From NCBI GenBank assembly GCA_009731375.1, contig BJOX01000073.1, positions 978,376 through 1,012,395 on the forward strand: a stretch of DNA of 34,020 nucleotides. Direction: 5' to 3'. The notes below the pieces were generated by a model that was not told the origin of the DNA, did not search any database, and worked only from the letters and a program-made list of their open reading frames with translations. Shown here one piece after another: positions 1 through 11,052 of the stretch. The DNA comes from Paulinella micropora (Eukaryota > Cercozoa > Imbricatea > Euglyphida). The position numbers were made by a program, and so were the translations under genes. Position 1 is the stretch's first letter; each line of letters starts with the position of its first letter.

Positions 1-483
1 TAATTGTAGTATCTTGAGCAGGTCGTCCCTCAATAAGGGGTATTTCCCCTCTCTCCCCGGTACAGCTTCTGCTACCGCTCTCTGTTTGGCCAATTGCACT
101 AGCAGACTCTCGGTCGGGTCTTTACTAGTGTGCAGTGCGTATTGGGATTTAATTGCAGCCAGGTGGCCAGTGATTGTTGACTGTGCATACCCACTCTCCG
201 ACATATATTTCAAATAGTGCGCAATCGTTTTGTCGGAGGCAGGAAAGAAGATACGCCCGTGCTGCACGCACCACTTGAGGAATTGCCGGAGGGAAGCTTT
301 GTATGTTTCCATTGTGGTGTCTCTCCGGCCCGCTTGGCTTGCCCAGATCGCTATCTCGTCGTCATCTAGTATTGCTGTCCCTGCAGGGCGTAAAATTATT
401 TTAATGAGTAAAATCAAACAGCACTGCAAGCATGTGCCATGATGGTCTGTGCACGTGATATGGGTGTTTGTGCCACGTTGGAG
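1..483 (-). CDS. DIRS-type tyrosine recombinase, N-terminal part (runs off the window)
   Basis: Open frame on the minus strand from 483 down to the left edge. It overlaps the 3' end of the RT ORF (which stops at 401) in a different frame. The readable protein has DDDEIAIWASQAGRR, then TMETYKASLRQFLKWC, IAHYLKYMSESGYAQSTI and GHLAAIKSQYALH. This is the helical core-binding (SAM-like) domain of phage-integrase-type tyrosine recombinases. The catalytic domain (R-H-R-Y) would lie left of position 1 and is not seen. No ATG occurs in this frame before 312, so expression by frameshift or reinitiation from the RT ORF is likely. In DIRS elements this enzyme inserts a circular cDNA. The identity rests on the fold pattern plus the position directly after a DIRS-like RT. 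Confidence 0.75.
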
Positions 484-2530
484 CTAGAGTGTATGATGCG
501 GGTGGCAGACTAAATGAATCTCTTGCATGTTCTAGAATCTGTGGCCACCAAGGTCTGGCTGGCCAATGCGGAAGGACAAATGCAACCCTTTTGCGGGATT
601 TCATGGCAAGAAGGACTGACTGCCCTATTTGTCCGAAATTTGGTGCCCAAACATCGCGGCCCTCTAGGCGCCAACGTATGATAAGCCTTCCCATGACATC
701 TGGATGGACAGTCAGGTTTGTCAAGCCTGCGGTCAGCGCCTTGGAGTTTCTGTCTGCCCTCGTGTTGTTAGTTCTCTCAACCCAGCCCCAGAGTTTGTTT
801 CGTATGTTGAGCTGTCCTGTATATACGTCGTCCACCATCTTGCAGAGACGTGTGAGGTGTGGTCGCTTGGACCCACCTTTTTGCAGGTCTATGACTGCGT
901 TAGCTGAGTCGAACACAGTGAGGACTGTATTACGATTCTGAAGGATGGATCTGAAATGGAGAGGTATCACAGTCGCAGCCCAGAGCTCTCGTTCCGTCGA
1001 CGAATTACCGATCAATTCAGATGGTAGAGGGATTGTTACGTCTTCTTCAAGCACATGGCCCCCAACCGCGAACTCGCCTGCATCCACCCTCAACTCGACG
1101 TCCTGTCGAGGTTGAAATATTGCACGTCTGCATTTGGCCGGATCCCTCAGGATGTGAAGCCAGTACTGCAGTTCTTGGCTTAGTTCTGACCCGCTCTGTG
1201 TAGTGACGCTTCTCCTATCGATTCTGTTGGCTGCGTTGACAGTCACCATCATTTCTCGAGTCATCAGCTGTGCGTTGGAGAGCGCCAGCTTGAGACTGAT
1301 CAACGAAGATGCAGTTGAGTGCAGTTGCTGGACCGAAGCCCCTTGTGCGGAATGCACGTCCGCCAGGAGCTGGAGGATAGACTTGAGTAGTCTTTCCCTC
1401 TTGTCGTTCGGCACTCCCATCCACAAGTCCTTGCTGTTGATGACGTATCCCAAGTAGTGTACCTCGTCCAAGGGTTCCCACTGCGTCTTCTCGGAAGTGG
1501 GAAGACCAAGGTAGGCAAACAGCGTCTTGATGAACGTAGGTATGCCATCGTTGGTGCGTAGGAATTTGACAGCGAATAGGAAGTCGTCTGCATATTGCAT
1601 GGATGGCAAGTTCAAGGTCCTTATCAGCTTCACGACGACCCTCATGATCTTCCCAAACCAAAACGGCGCAGAACAGAACCCATATAGTAGCGTCTTGTTC
1701 TGATAGGTTTTGCTCCTGTGTCTGAAGGCAGAGTATGGTGTACTTTTCCTAGCAAGCGGAATGGAATAAAACGCGCGTTGCAGATCCACCACGAACATCT
1801 TTGTGCCGCTGTCTCCGTCGAGTACCATCTGAATGTCCTTTTCCAGCGTCTCCATTGTGAAAGGAGCCTTGGCTTGGAAGGAATTACTGAACCGTTTGTC
1901 AGTGCACAGCTTCGTCTTCTTGACTCCCGCTGGGTCAGCCAGCACTTGGAGAGGCTCGATCATGATGCACTCCTCCCTCTTCACTTCTACCGCGTCTTCA
2001 CGGGTAAGCATGTCGTCAATTCGGTCGTCGACGAAAGCAATGTTCTCGAAGTAACTTGGGTGGTTCATAAAATCGGTCGCTGGAGGCTCACGCTCAAATC
2101 TGAGTTCTACACCACATGCGAGCCATGATAGCACCACTGCGTCCGCCCCTATTGCCTTCCAGAACCCAAGCCTTGCCTTGACTGCATGTGCCGGTTCCTT
2201 TGAGTCTGCCCACGGGTTGCATCTATTGTATGTCTCACCCATCGTCAAGATCTTCTGCTTGACCTCCTCTAACGAGCCCGAGCTATACTGTTCGACAGCT
2301 ACTTGTGGTGTTGTCAGAAGCCAGGATACGTATGATACCTCCTCCGCTGGTGTCGGCACTGTCTGCCTTGATGGGCAAAAATATGCCAGATGACCAATCT
2401 TCTTGCACCATACACACACCATGTCCTGAGAGTAGTCTTTAAATACTTTAGACTTCGGTGCCTTGTGAGGGAGGAAGTCAGAAATCTTTCCTTGCAAGAG
2501 GACCCGTTGCTGACTATCATAACACAGCAA
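401..2530 (-). CDS. DIRS retrotransposon zinc knuckle-reverse transcriptase-RNase H protein
   Basis: About 709 residues. A CCHC zinc knuckle (CX2CX4HX4C) lies at residues 39-52. The RT fingers and palm follow, with catalytic Asp in FVVDLQRAFYSIP (about 249) and the YADD box at about 313-316. An RNase H domain follows with the acidic set in LRVDAGEFAVGGH (about 483), STERELWA (about 513-515), VFDSANAV (about 541) and NTRADRNSK (about 593). The tail motif VLPHWPARPWWPQIL is typical of DIRS-group RT ORFs. The downstream ORF is a tyrosine recombinase rather than a DDE integrase, which fixes the class. The frame is bounded upstream by a TGA at 2540-2542 with no ATG before residue 37, so the true start is missing: 5' truncation or an upstream spliced exon. 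The remaining frame is intact, suggesting a young copy. Confidence 0.88.
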   Translation of the reverse strand: MLCYDSQQRVLLQGKISDFLPHKAPKSKVFKDYSQDMVCVWCKKIGHLAYFCPSRQTVPTPAEEVSYVSWLLTTPQVAVEQYSSGSLEEVKQKILTMGETYNRCNPWADSKEPAHAVKARLGFWKAIGADAVVLSWLACGVELRFEREPPATDFMNHPSYFENIAFVDDRIDDMLTREDAVEVKREECIMIEPLQVLADPAGVKKTKLCTDKRFSNSFQAKAPFTMETLEKDIQMVLDGDSGTKMFVVDLQRAFYSIPLARKSTPYSAFRHRSKTYQNKTLLYGFCSAPFWFGKIMRVVVKLIRTLNLPSMQYADDFLFAVKFLRTNDGIPTFIKTLFAYLGLPTSEKTQWEPLDEVHYLGYVINSKDLWMGVPNDKRERLLKSILQLLADVHSAQGASVQQLHSTASSLISLKLALSNAQLMTREMMVTVNAANRIDRRSVTTQSGSELSQELQYWLHILRDPAKCRRAIFQPRQDVELRVDAGEFAVGGHVLEEDVTIPLPSELIGNSSTERELWAATVIPLHFRSILQNRNTVLTVFDSANAVIDLQKGGSKRPHLTRLCKMVDDVYTGQLNIRNKLWGWVERTNNTRADRNSKALTAGLTNLTVHPDVMGRLIIRWRLEGRDVWAPNFGQIGQSVLLAMKSRKRVAFVLPHWPARPWWPQILEHARDSFSLPPASYTLAPTWHKHPYHVHRPSWHMLAVLFDFTH

Positions 2531-2702
2531 GATTGCGAATCAGTACTATTAATAAATCACGCGATGAAGTATGAAAATAGAAGCGTTTGCCGGACGCAAT
2601 AGTATTAATTCCATCGGGGCATGATGCCGTGTGACAAGTACCATCTTTAAGGGAATCTAGTAAAATGCCGGGGCGTGTTGCCGAACCAAATTTGAGAAAG
2701 AA
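2531..2702. other. non-coding spacer between DIRS ORF and SINE tail
   Basis: No domain, RNA gene or clear repeat is recognised. The sequence is unique within the window and ends in an A-rich run that merges into the (AAT)n tract. It may hold the degraded 5' region of the DIRS element. Confidence 0.4.
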
Positions 2703-2703
2703 A

Positions 2704-2767
<64 letters not shown>

Positions 2768-2834
2768 GTGCCTCTCTGTCAATGGCTGATGCATTTCTGC
2801 ACATGCGCCTCCATCGTCTCACCCGTGAGGGGAG
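2703..2834 (-). mobile_element. SINE family A, 3' end plus (ATT)n tail (copy 1, cut by gap)
   Basis: Read on the minus strand, the body at 2767-2834 ends in CATTGACAGAGAGGCACT and runs straight into a pure (ATT)n tail at 2703-2766. The same body with the same junction occurs at 7577-7643. That second copy carries a tRNA-like head, so this is the 3' end of the same SINE. The 5' part is lost in the assembly gap starting at 2835. Confidence 0.7.
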
Positions 2835-3741
2835 NNNNNNNNNNNNNNNNNNNNNNNNNNNNNNNNNNNNNNNNNNNNNNNNNNNNNNNNNNNNNNNNNN
2901 NNNNNNNNNNNNNNNNNNNNNNNNNNNNNNNNNNNNNNNNNNNNNNNNNNNNNNNNNNNNNNNNNNNNNNNNNNNNNNNNNNNNNNNNNNNNNNNNNNNN
3001 NNNNNNNNNNNNNNNNNNNNNNNNNNNNNNNNNNNNNNNNNNNNNNNNNNNNNNNNNNNNNNNNNNNNNNNNNNNNNNNNNNNNNNNNNNNNNNNNNNNN
3101 NNNNNNNNNNNNNNNNNNNNNNNNNNNNNNNNNNNNNNNNNNNNNNNNNNNNNNNNNNNNNNNNNNNNNNNNNNNNNNNNNNNNNNNNNNNNNNNNNNNN
3201 NNNNNNNNNNNNNNNNNNNNNNNNNNNNNNNNNNNNNNNNNNNNNNNNNNNNNNNNNNNNNNNNNNNNNNNNNNNNNNNNNNNNNNNNNNNNNNNNNNNN
3301 NNNNNNNNNNNNNNNNNNNNNNNNNNNNNNNNNNNNNNNNNNNNNNNNNNNNNNNNNNNNNNNNNNNNNNNNNNNNNNNNNNNNNNNNNNNNNNNNNNNN
3401 NNNNNNNNNNNNNNNNNNNNNNNNNNNNNNNNNNNNNNNNNNNNNNNNNNNNNNNNNNNNNNNNNNNNNNNNNNNNNNNNNNNNNNNNNNNNNNNNNNNN
3501 NNNNNNNNNNNNNNNNNNNNNNNNNNNNNNNNNNNNNNNNNNNNNNNNNNNNNNNNNNNNNNNNNNNNNNNNNNNNNNNNNNNNNNNNNNNNNNNNNNNN
3601 NNNNNNNNNNNNNNNNNNNNNNNNNNNNNNNNNNNNNNNNNNNNNNNNNNNNNNNNNNNNNNNNNNNNNNNNNNNNNNNNNNNNNNNNNNNNNNNNNNNN
3701 NNNNNNNNNNNNNNNNNNNNNNNNNNNNNNNNNNNNNNNNN
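2835..3741. other. assembly gap (N run)
   Basis: 907 N. Its left flank is a SINE body and its right flank is unrelated sequence beginning CGTTACGTTTGC. Confidence 0.99.
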
Positions 3742-3897
3742 CGTTACGTTTGCAAAACCGCCGTTACGTTGAGATCGCCTATATGCTGTAAAGTACTTCC
3801 TTTTTGCCAAATGGTTGTGGTATGATTCGGGAAAAATAAGGCAATCAGACTGGCAAGGTCGGAAAAATTTGGCATTTGCAGTCAGAGGTCTTTACTG
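3742..3897. other. unique spacer left of the satellite array
   Basis: No coding or RNA signal recognised. A short direct repeat (CGTTACGTT at 3742 and again about 20 bases later) is the only structure seen. The segment ends GTCTTTACTG just before the first satellite unit. Confidence 0.4.
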
Positions 3898-4369
3898 GAC
3901 CTAGGAGAGAGAGGAGAAGCTCATGTTGTGTGTGCTGTGAAATGAGGTTTTTGCAAGCTTGCGCAGCAAAAGCGTCATTTCACAAATATCAGTGGGTGGG
4001 CCGTAAGGGAGACTGAAAAGTGAACGCTGCAGTGTTAATTACGGTAATAAATTAAGCGGGAACTATTGTTCCCGCTCCAAAATTTTAAACATTACAAAGA
4101 CAACCCCTTCACCCTCAGATTTGATTTTTCGCTCTAGCACAAAAGTGCTTAGAGCAAATTTTACGGTTGTTTTTTGAATAATTCCACCCACCCACCCATC
4201 TTTTATATGTCTTTTCGCTTGGGTGGTGGTGGTGAGAAAAGGGTGGAAAGCAAAACACACACACACACAACACCACACACATATACATCATTATAGCATA
4301 ATCACGCCTCATGCCTACCATCTTCAAGCATATTCATGCACATCATCATACATATAACGACATGCACCA

Positions 4370-4404
4370 CCTAGGTCTTCTGTTTTTAAAAACAAAGACC
4401 TAGG
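4370..4404. repeat. palindromic unit junction 1 of the satellite
   Basis: CCTAGGTCTT and its complement AAGACCTAGG (the last pairs imperfect) surround a TTTTTAAAAA centre. The left arm contains TTCTG and the right arm CAAAG. An identical junction lies at 4869-4903. The TTAA centre could be a target-site duplication between two terminal-inverted-repeat elements. Confidence 0.85.
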
Positions 4405-4868
4405 AGAGAGGGGAGAAGCTCATGTTGTGTGTGCTGTGAAATGAGGTTTTTGCAAGCTTGCGCAGCAAAAGCGTCATTTCACAAATATCAGTGGGTGGGC
4501 CGTAAGGGAGACTGAAAAGTGAACGCTGCAGTGTTAATTACGGTAATAAATTAAGCGGGAACTATTGTTCCCGCTCCAAAATTTTAAACATTACAAAGAC
4601 AACCCCTTCACCCTCAGATTTGATTTTTCGCTCTAGCACAAAAGTGCTTAGAGCAAATTTTACGGTTGTTTTTTGAATAATTCCACCCACCCACCCATCT
4701 TTTATATGTCTTTTCGCTTGGGTGGTGGTGGTGAGAAAAGGGTGGAAAGCAAAACACACACACACATTACACCACACACATATACATCATTATAGCATAA
4801 TCACGCCTCATGCCTACCATCTTCAAGCATATTCATGCACATCATCATACATATAACGACATGCACCA

Positions 4869-4903
4869 CCTAGGTCTTCTGTTTTTAAAAACAAAGACCT
4901 AGG
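4869..4903. repeat. palindromic unit junction 2 of the satellite
   Basis: Same sequence and orientation as the junction at 4370-4404. Confidence 0.85.
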
Positions 4904-5367
4904 AGAGAGGGGAGAAGCTCATGTTGTGTGTGCTGTGAAATGAGGTTTTTGCAAGCTTGCGCAGCAAAAGCGTCATTTCACAAATATCAGTGGGTGGGCC
5001 GTAAGGGAGACTGAAAAGTGAACGCTGCAGTGTTAATTACGGTAATAAATTAAGCGGGAACTATTGTTCCCGCTCCAAAATTTTAAACATTACAAAGACA
5101 ACCCCTTCACCCTCAGATTTGATTTTTCGCTCTAGCACAAAAGTGCTTAGAGCAAATTTTACGGTTGTTTTTTGAATAATTCCACCCACCCACCCATCTT
5201 TTATATGTCTTTTCGCTTGGGTGGTGGTGGTGAGAAAAGGGTGGAAAGCAAAACACACACACACATTACACCACACACATATACATCATTATAGCATAAT
5301 CACGCCTCATGCCTACCATCTTCAAGCATATTCATGCACATCATCATACATATAACGACATGCACCA

Positions 5368-5403
5368 CCTAGGTCTTTGTTTTTTAAAAACAGAAGACCT
5401 AGG
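5368..5403. repeat. palindromic unit junction 3, arms exchanged
   Basis: Here the asymmetric parts are swapped: TTTG on the left and CAGAAG on the right, with one extra T in the centre. Apart from that T, this junction is the reverse complement of junctions 1 and 2. Confidence 0.85.
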
Positions 5404-5475
5404 AGAGAGAGGAGAAGCTCATGTTGTGTGTGCTGTGAAATGAGGTTTTTGCAAGCTTGCGCAGCAAAAACGTCA

Positions 5476-5615
5476 CGAGCCAAGTACCTTCACCGACAGG
5501 GAGCCAAAGTTGATCTGAGTTTTGCAAGCTACTACTTCTTAAAAGCTGCTTTCAAACTCATTTCTACTGCAATTCTGCTTCCGCGGGCGTACCAACAGCA
5601 TTATCACGACCCAAC
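5476..5615 (+). promoter_or_regulatory. 5' flank/UTR of gene A
   Basis: A 140-bp unique segment joins the broken fourth satellite unit to the ATG at 5616 (CCAACATGTC). No TATA box is obvious. Whatever promoter gene A uses must lie here or inside the satellite unit. Confidence 0.35.
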
Positions 5616-5930
5616 ATGTCTGCGTCATCGAATACTTCGACAAAAGAACCTGCCGCAACAAACCTTGGACGCGAGTCCAAGAGTAAAGGAGAAAGGGCTG
5701 ACACATTGGAACAACAGAGCCCTGCCTCTGGCAATAGCCGCGCACAAAGAGATGGCGACGCTGCCAGAGTCTTGGAAGTTTCCCAGGAGCTGAAAGCCAG
5801 TAGCAAATCGAAGTCTGGTGATTCGAGGAAGAATGAGCAGCGACTGGTTTACAACGTCAGACTGCTTTTGTCTTTGCTCTTCGTCAAGCAAGGCAGCAAC
5901 GCATACAAAGAGAAGAACACGATGGGAAAA
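5616..5930 (+). CDS. gene A exon 1 (N-terminus, 105 codons)
   Basis: It starts at the first ATG after the satellite and ends TGGGAAAA before donor GTAACA at 5931, in phase 0. The first 70 residues are polar (Ser/Lys/Glu). The last part, [21 protein letters not shown], is hydrophobic and helical and leads into [12 protein letters not shown]. It joins exon 2 in frame. Confidence 0.6.
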
Positions 5931-6736
5931 GTAACAATTGCATACCTATGTTGAGGCCTGCACACAGGTTGGTGTGAAACCGTCCTGGGGCTACCACAAG
6001 TCTATAAAAAAAAACGTCGTGCGTCATTCTAGATCTACGTTGGTACTGTTTGAACTTGCTCTGTGCACTTCGTGATGTCAGTGGTTGCACTTATATGCAG
6101 CGTGCCACAATGATTCCTTTTTGTTGGCTTTCTGTTCCAGCAACTAGCAGCTTCGCTGGAGATGTTCCAACTGCCAAGGCAGCTGGCGGCATCCAAAGCC
6201 CCCAACATCAGCATTGAAGAGGTGGCTGCCTACTCAGATACTTTGGAGACTTTACTGGAAAGCAGATCTGGAGCTGAATCGCTGCAGCTCGTGGCCCGTG
6301 CGCGTCAGTTCAGCTGCTTCATTCTCTTACTGGGCACTTTGTCGGTAGGCAACGCGTTCGAGCCCAAACATGGTATCATCGTGCAAAATAAAGGCGAAGC
6401 TATCATTCCCTTACTGTTGGAACCCATCCCTTCCGCAAAAGCCTTCAAAGACGCGATTGCGTCGCTGTCTCCCGAGCGGCAGAGTTTCGCCAAAGCGTTT
6501 CGGGCAATGCAACTGTCCAGCTCTGTGTTTGGTCTGTGTGTGGTTCAGATCAAGCCACAACTGGAGGTATGTCATACATACAAGATTCATACAAATACAT
6601 ACAAATGCATACATACAAGGCATACACACAATACATACGTACAATAGATACATACAATACACACATGCATGAAATTGTCCAACACTGTCTTCGGCTTATC
6701 CGTGGTTCAGTATCAAGCTACCTTGAGGTAGTAGTA

Positions 6737-6808
<72 letters not shown>

Positions 6809-7841
6809 GTGTATCTCCTGCCAATTGCTGAGCCAAAAGGCCATGTGCATCCAGTCCTCCATTCCATAAGGAAAGTCTCCACACCAATCGGTGGAATAAA
6901 GGAAGTGACGGCATAGAACATTACTCTAGGNNNNNNNNNNNNNNNNNNNNNNNNNNNNNNNNNNNNNNNNNNNNNNNNNNNNNNNNNNNNNNNNNNNNNN
7001 NNNNNNNNNNNNNNNNNNNNNNNNNNNNNNNNNNNNNNNNNNNNNNNNNNNNNNNNNNNNNNNNNNNNNNNNNNNNNNTATATCTGAGGCGTACTGATGC
7101 AGCTAATGGCATATCCTCAACGGACATAAGCCTCCAATACCCTTGTTCGAGGTCCTCCACCCCCCCGTGTCAGTCTCTCGCCTGATGATCGGGGTCACCG
7201 ATGGAGCTCCTGAGGGCAAGACTGCACTAAGCCGAGGTTATTCCGCAGTCCCAGCAACCTCTTGCAAAACGTCACCGAATGTGCAAGTGCATACACCAAG
7301 CGCGGTTGCTAGAGCTGCCTCGAAACNNNNNNNNNNNNNNNNNNNNNNNNNNNNNNNNNNNNNNNNNNNNNNNNNNNNNNNNNNNNNNNNNNNNNNNNNN
7401 NNNNNNNNNNNNNNNNNNNNNNNNNNNNNNNNNNNNNNNNNNNNNNNNNNNNNNNNNNNNNNNNNNNNNNNNNNNNNNNNNNNNNNNNNNNNNNNNNNNN
7501 NNNNNNNNNNNNNNNNNNNNNNNNNNNNNNNNNNNNNNNNNNNNNNNNNATAATAATAATAATAATAATAATAATAGTGCTTCTCTGTCAATGGCTGATG
7601 CATTTCTGCACATGCGCCTCCATCGTCTCACCCGTGAGGGGAGTACGAAGAATTGACGATAGGCTCTAATGACACCCCCGCAAGGGCAGTTCCAACACTT
7701 CCAGACGGACCGGTATGTTCAATGAAAATACTGGTCCAGACGGACCGGTATGTTCAATGAAAATACTGGTGGCACCGACGGGAATCGAACTGGCGACAGG
7801 GCCCAGATGGTAGAACTTGACCACTGGCTATCACGGTGTCC

Positions 7842-7918
<77 letters not shown>

Positions 7919-7947
7919 TAATAATAATAGTAGTAGTAGTAGTAGTA

Positions 7948-8021
<74 letters not shown>

Positions 8022-8523
8022 CTGTATGTCTGTCCAGTGGTATATATGTATATTCACCCATATTAGATCTGTCCATACATACATAACAATATAAGCGCCA
8101 AAAATATGAAAAACGTGTCTGCGTTGACACAAAAACAAGCCTTTGTTTTCCAAAAACACACAATTGTTCATCAAAATATAGCAATTAAAGCAATGGAAGA
8201 CGAATTTGGACAAGAAAACGACAAAAGGACATAATTTATCCAAGTATATATGTATGTATGTAGCTGCTGCTCCAGCTTGATGCTGACAGTTTGACCTAGT
8301 ATATATGTATGTATGTAAGGACTAGTGAAAACTTTCTGCCAGTGATTTTTCACCCCAGAATACGTTGTTTTTGCCCAAAACTTTGAGTGGCCGGAATTCT
8401 TCCCTGTCTTTTCACCGCAAGACGTTATTATTAATATATATATACATTTTTTTGGGGGCCAAAATTTGAGGTGGCCGAAATTCTTCACTTTTCCTTATGT
8501 ATGTACGTATGTACATATTTATG

Positions 8524-8554
<31 letters not shown>

Positions 8555-8856
8555 GTAGATATTTATGATTCATGTATGCATGTATGCGTGCATGTATGTA
8601 TGTATGTATGTATAGTTGCTCCTCCAGCTCGATGCTGACAGTTTGACCAAAGAAATCGCCCTTACCCAGCTGCTGCTTGACCTTTTCCTCAACTATCAAA
8701 TCCCCTCCGATCTCCTATCCTACGATGGCCCCGAGTGCTGAGAAGATACAACGCGTGAAGGTGTGTGTGTGTGTGTGTGTGCGTGCGTGTGTGCGTGCGT
8801 GCGTGTGTGTGCGTGCGTGTGTGCGTGTGTGCGTGTGCGTGCGTGTGTGTGCGTGC

Positions 8857-8901
<45 letters not shown>

Positions 8902-9395
8902 GTGTATGTATGTATGTATGTATGTATGTATGTATGCATGTATGTATGTATGTGTGTATGTACGTACGTACGTACGTATGTATGTATGTATGTATGTATG
9001 TACATGCACGCACATGCATCTATGTATGTATGTATGTATGTATGTAGGTAGGAGCTGGCAAAGAACATGCAGGATATGTTGGACTCGGCTTCAGATAGGT
9101 ATGTACGTACGTATGTATGTATGTATGTATGTATGTATGTTTGTCTGTATGTATGTATGTACGTATGTACGTATGTGTTATGTATGTATGTACATATGTA
9201 TGTATGTATGGACGTACCCCCTTTTCTCACTTTATCATGGGACAGCGCAATAAATGTAGGAGTGTATGTATGTATGTATGGCATGTATGCATGTATGCAT
9301 GAATGCATATATCCCCCCCCCCTTTTTTTTGCATTTATTATGATACAAATATACACCATACAAGTATGCATGCATGTGTACATACTTTTTTTATG

Positions 9396-9426
<31 letters not shown>

Positions 9427-9649
9427 ANNNNNNNNNNATACAAATATACACCATACAAGTATGCATGCATGCGTACATACACATATACATACATACAAGA
9501 GATAGATGTTATTGTGAGATAAAAGGAGGTGTAGGCATGCTTCTGATCTTCCTAACATGCACATCTACTGTATGTATGTATGTATGTATATATGCATGTA
9601 TGTATGTATGTATGTATGTATGCATGTATGTATGTATGTATGTACGTGC

Positions 9650-9717
<68 letters not shown>

Positions 9718-9718
9718 A

Positions 9719-9780
<62 letters not shown>

Positions 9781-9951
9781 CACAGACATACAAGCGTGCA
9801 AACAAACAAACAAACATACATACATACATACATACATACACAGAGAGCTCAAGGAAGCCAAAGCGCGGGCGACGAAGGAGCAGCCTCTTAAGCAACCACT
9901 AGAAGGGTAAATCAATTGATGATGAGCAATATGAATATGAAGCACGGTTCC

Positions 9952-9984
<33 letters not shown>

Positions 9985-10038
9985 CATCTACAAGAAGGGG
10001 AAATCAATTTCATGATGAGCAATATGAAGCACGGGTCC

Positions 10039-10105
<67 letters not shown>

Positions 10106-10680
10106 CCTACCTACCCCTGGAGACGGTCTCTGCCACTGGCAACTCAGCCTGGGGTTCAGATCTAACTATCTCCTACAATGACGATTTTGTGTCCGCCGTT
10201 AATCGCGCGCAGCGCAAGGGCTAAACAGGCAACCAACTCCTGACCATGGCTAATAAAGTCGGGGCGTGATGCAAAGGGTTGATGAAGTCGGGGTTGTAGA
10301 AGGTAACTCACAACGAGCGTGAACTCCTGAAACCTCGACTTGCCATCTTTAGGGCACACGCTCCTGGGGAGTGTTCTAGTGTTGTCCCGTATAGTTCAAA
10401 AGGGCTCGGCTACCTTTCGGCTTGAACTGGGCACAGACACCAATCACAGCGAGACAGTGGTTGGTGTTCAGCTTGGCCGGTGCTGAAAGTTCTTGTCCGG
10501 GGGTAGTATAGGAGGCCATGGCTTTTCAAGCTAAGCCACGCCCATAGATTAAACATTAAGCATATCTACCTACCTACCTACCTTTCTATCTATCTATCTA
10601 TCTATCTACCTATCTATCTATCTACCTACCTACCTACCTATCTACCTATCTATCTATCTATCTATCTTTCTATCTATCTT

Positions 10681-10721
<41 letters not shown>

Positions 10722-10903
10722 TTATTTATTTATCTATCTGTCTATCTCTCTATCTATCTACCTGTCTATCTATCTGTCTATCCATCCGTCCATCCGTCCG
10801 TCCGTAATCAATCTATGACCACTGTCTTACAGCGATGGGCCAACTGGTCGGATCTATAGAGCGGCATCGATGGCTCGCATGGCATATATGCCCGCCTCGG
10901 TCG

Positions 10904-10986
<83 letters not shown>

Positions 10987-11004
10987 GTCTGTCTGTCTGT
11001 CTGC

Positions 11005-11052
<48 letters not shown>

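Larger units (their letters stand above)
3898..5475 (+). repeat. tandem satellite array, 499-bp unit, about 3.2 copies
   Basis: Units start with GACCTAGGAGAGAG at 3898, 4397, 4896 and 5396 (steps of 499, 499 and 500). The fourth copy breaks off at about 5475. Units are nearly identical: the visible differences are AGAGAGAGG versus AGAGAGGGG near the start and a small change in the CA run. Each unit carries strong potential hairpins: TGTGAAATGA paired with TCATTTCACA, AGCGGGAAC/GTTCCCGCT with a TATT loop, and GCTCTAGCAC/GTGCTTAGAGC with an AAAA loop. A 71-codon open frame on the minus strand recurs in every unit, but only because the DNA is repeated. The array ends 140 bp upstream of the start codon of gene A. 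Confidence 0.95.

Noticed and set aside
4063-5276. A 71-residue minus-strand ORF repeated three times in the satellite
   Set aside because: Its conservation follows from the near-identity of the whole 499-bp unit. It runs through a CA repeat and has no recognised domain.
6921-7160. Minus-strand coding fragment beside the gap
   Set aside because: Most of the frame is N and the readable part has no recognised domain.
7770-7841. Functional tRNA gene on the minus strand
   Set aside because: The A and B boxes are good but the acceptor and T stems do not pair properly, and it is fused to a SINE body and tail.
8715-9494. His/Thr-rich 259-residue minus-strand frame
   Set aside because: It is the complement of (GT)n and (ATGT)n and overlaps better supported exons of gene A.
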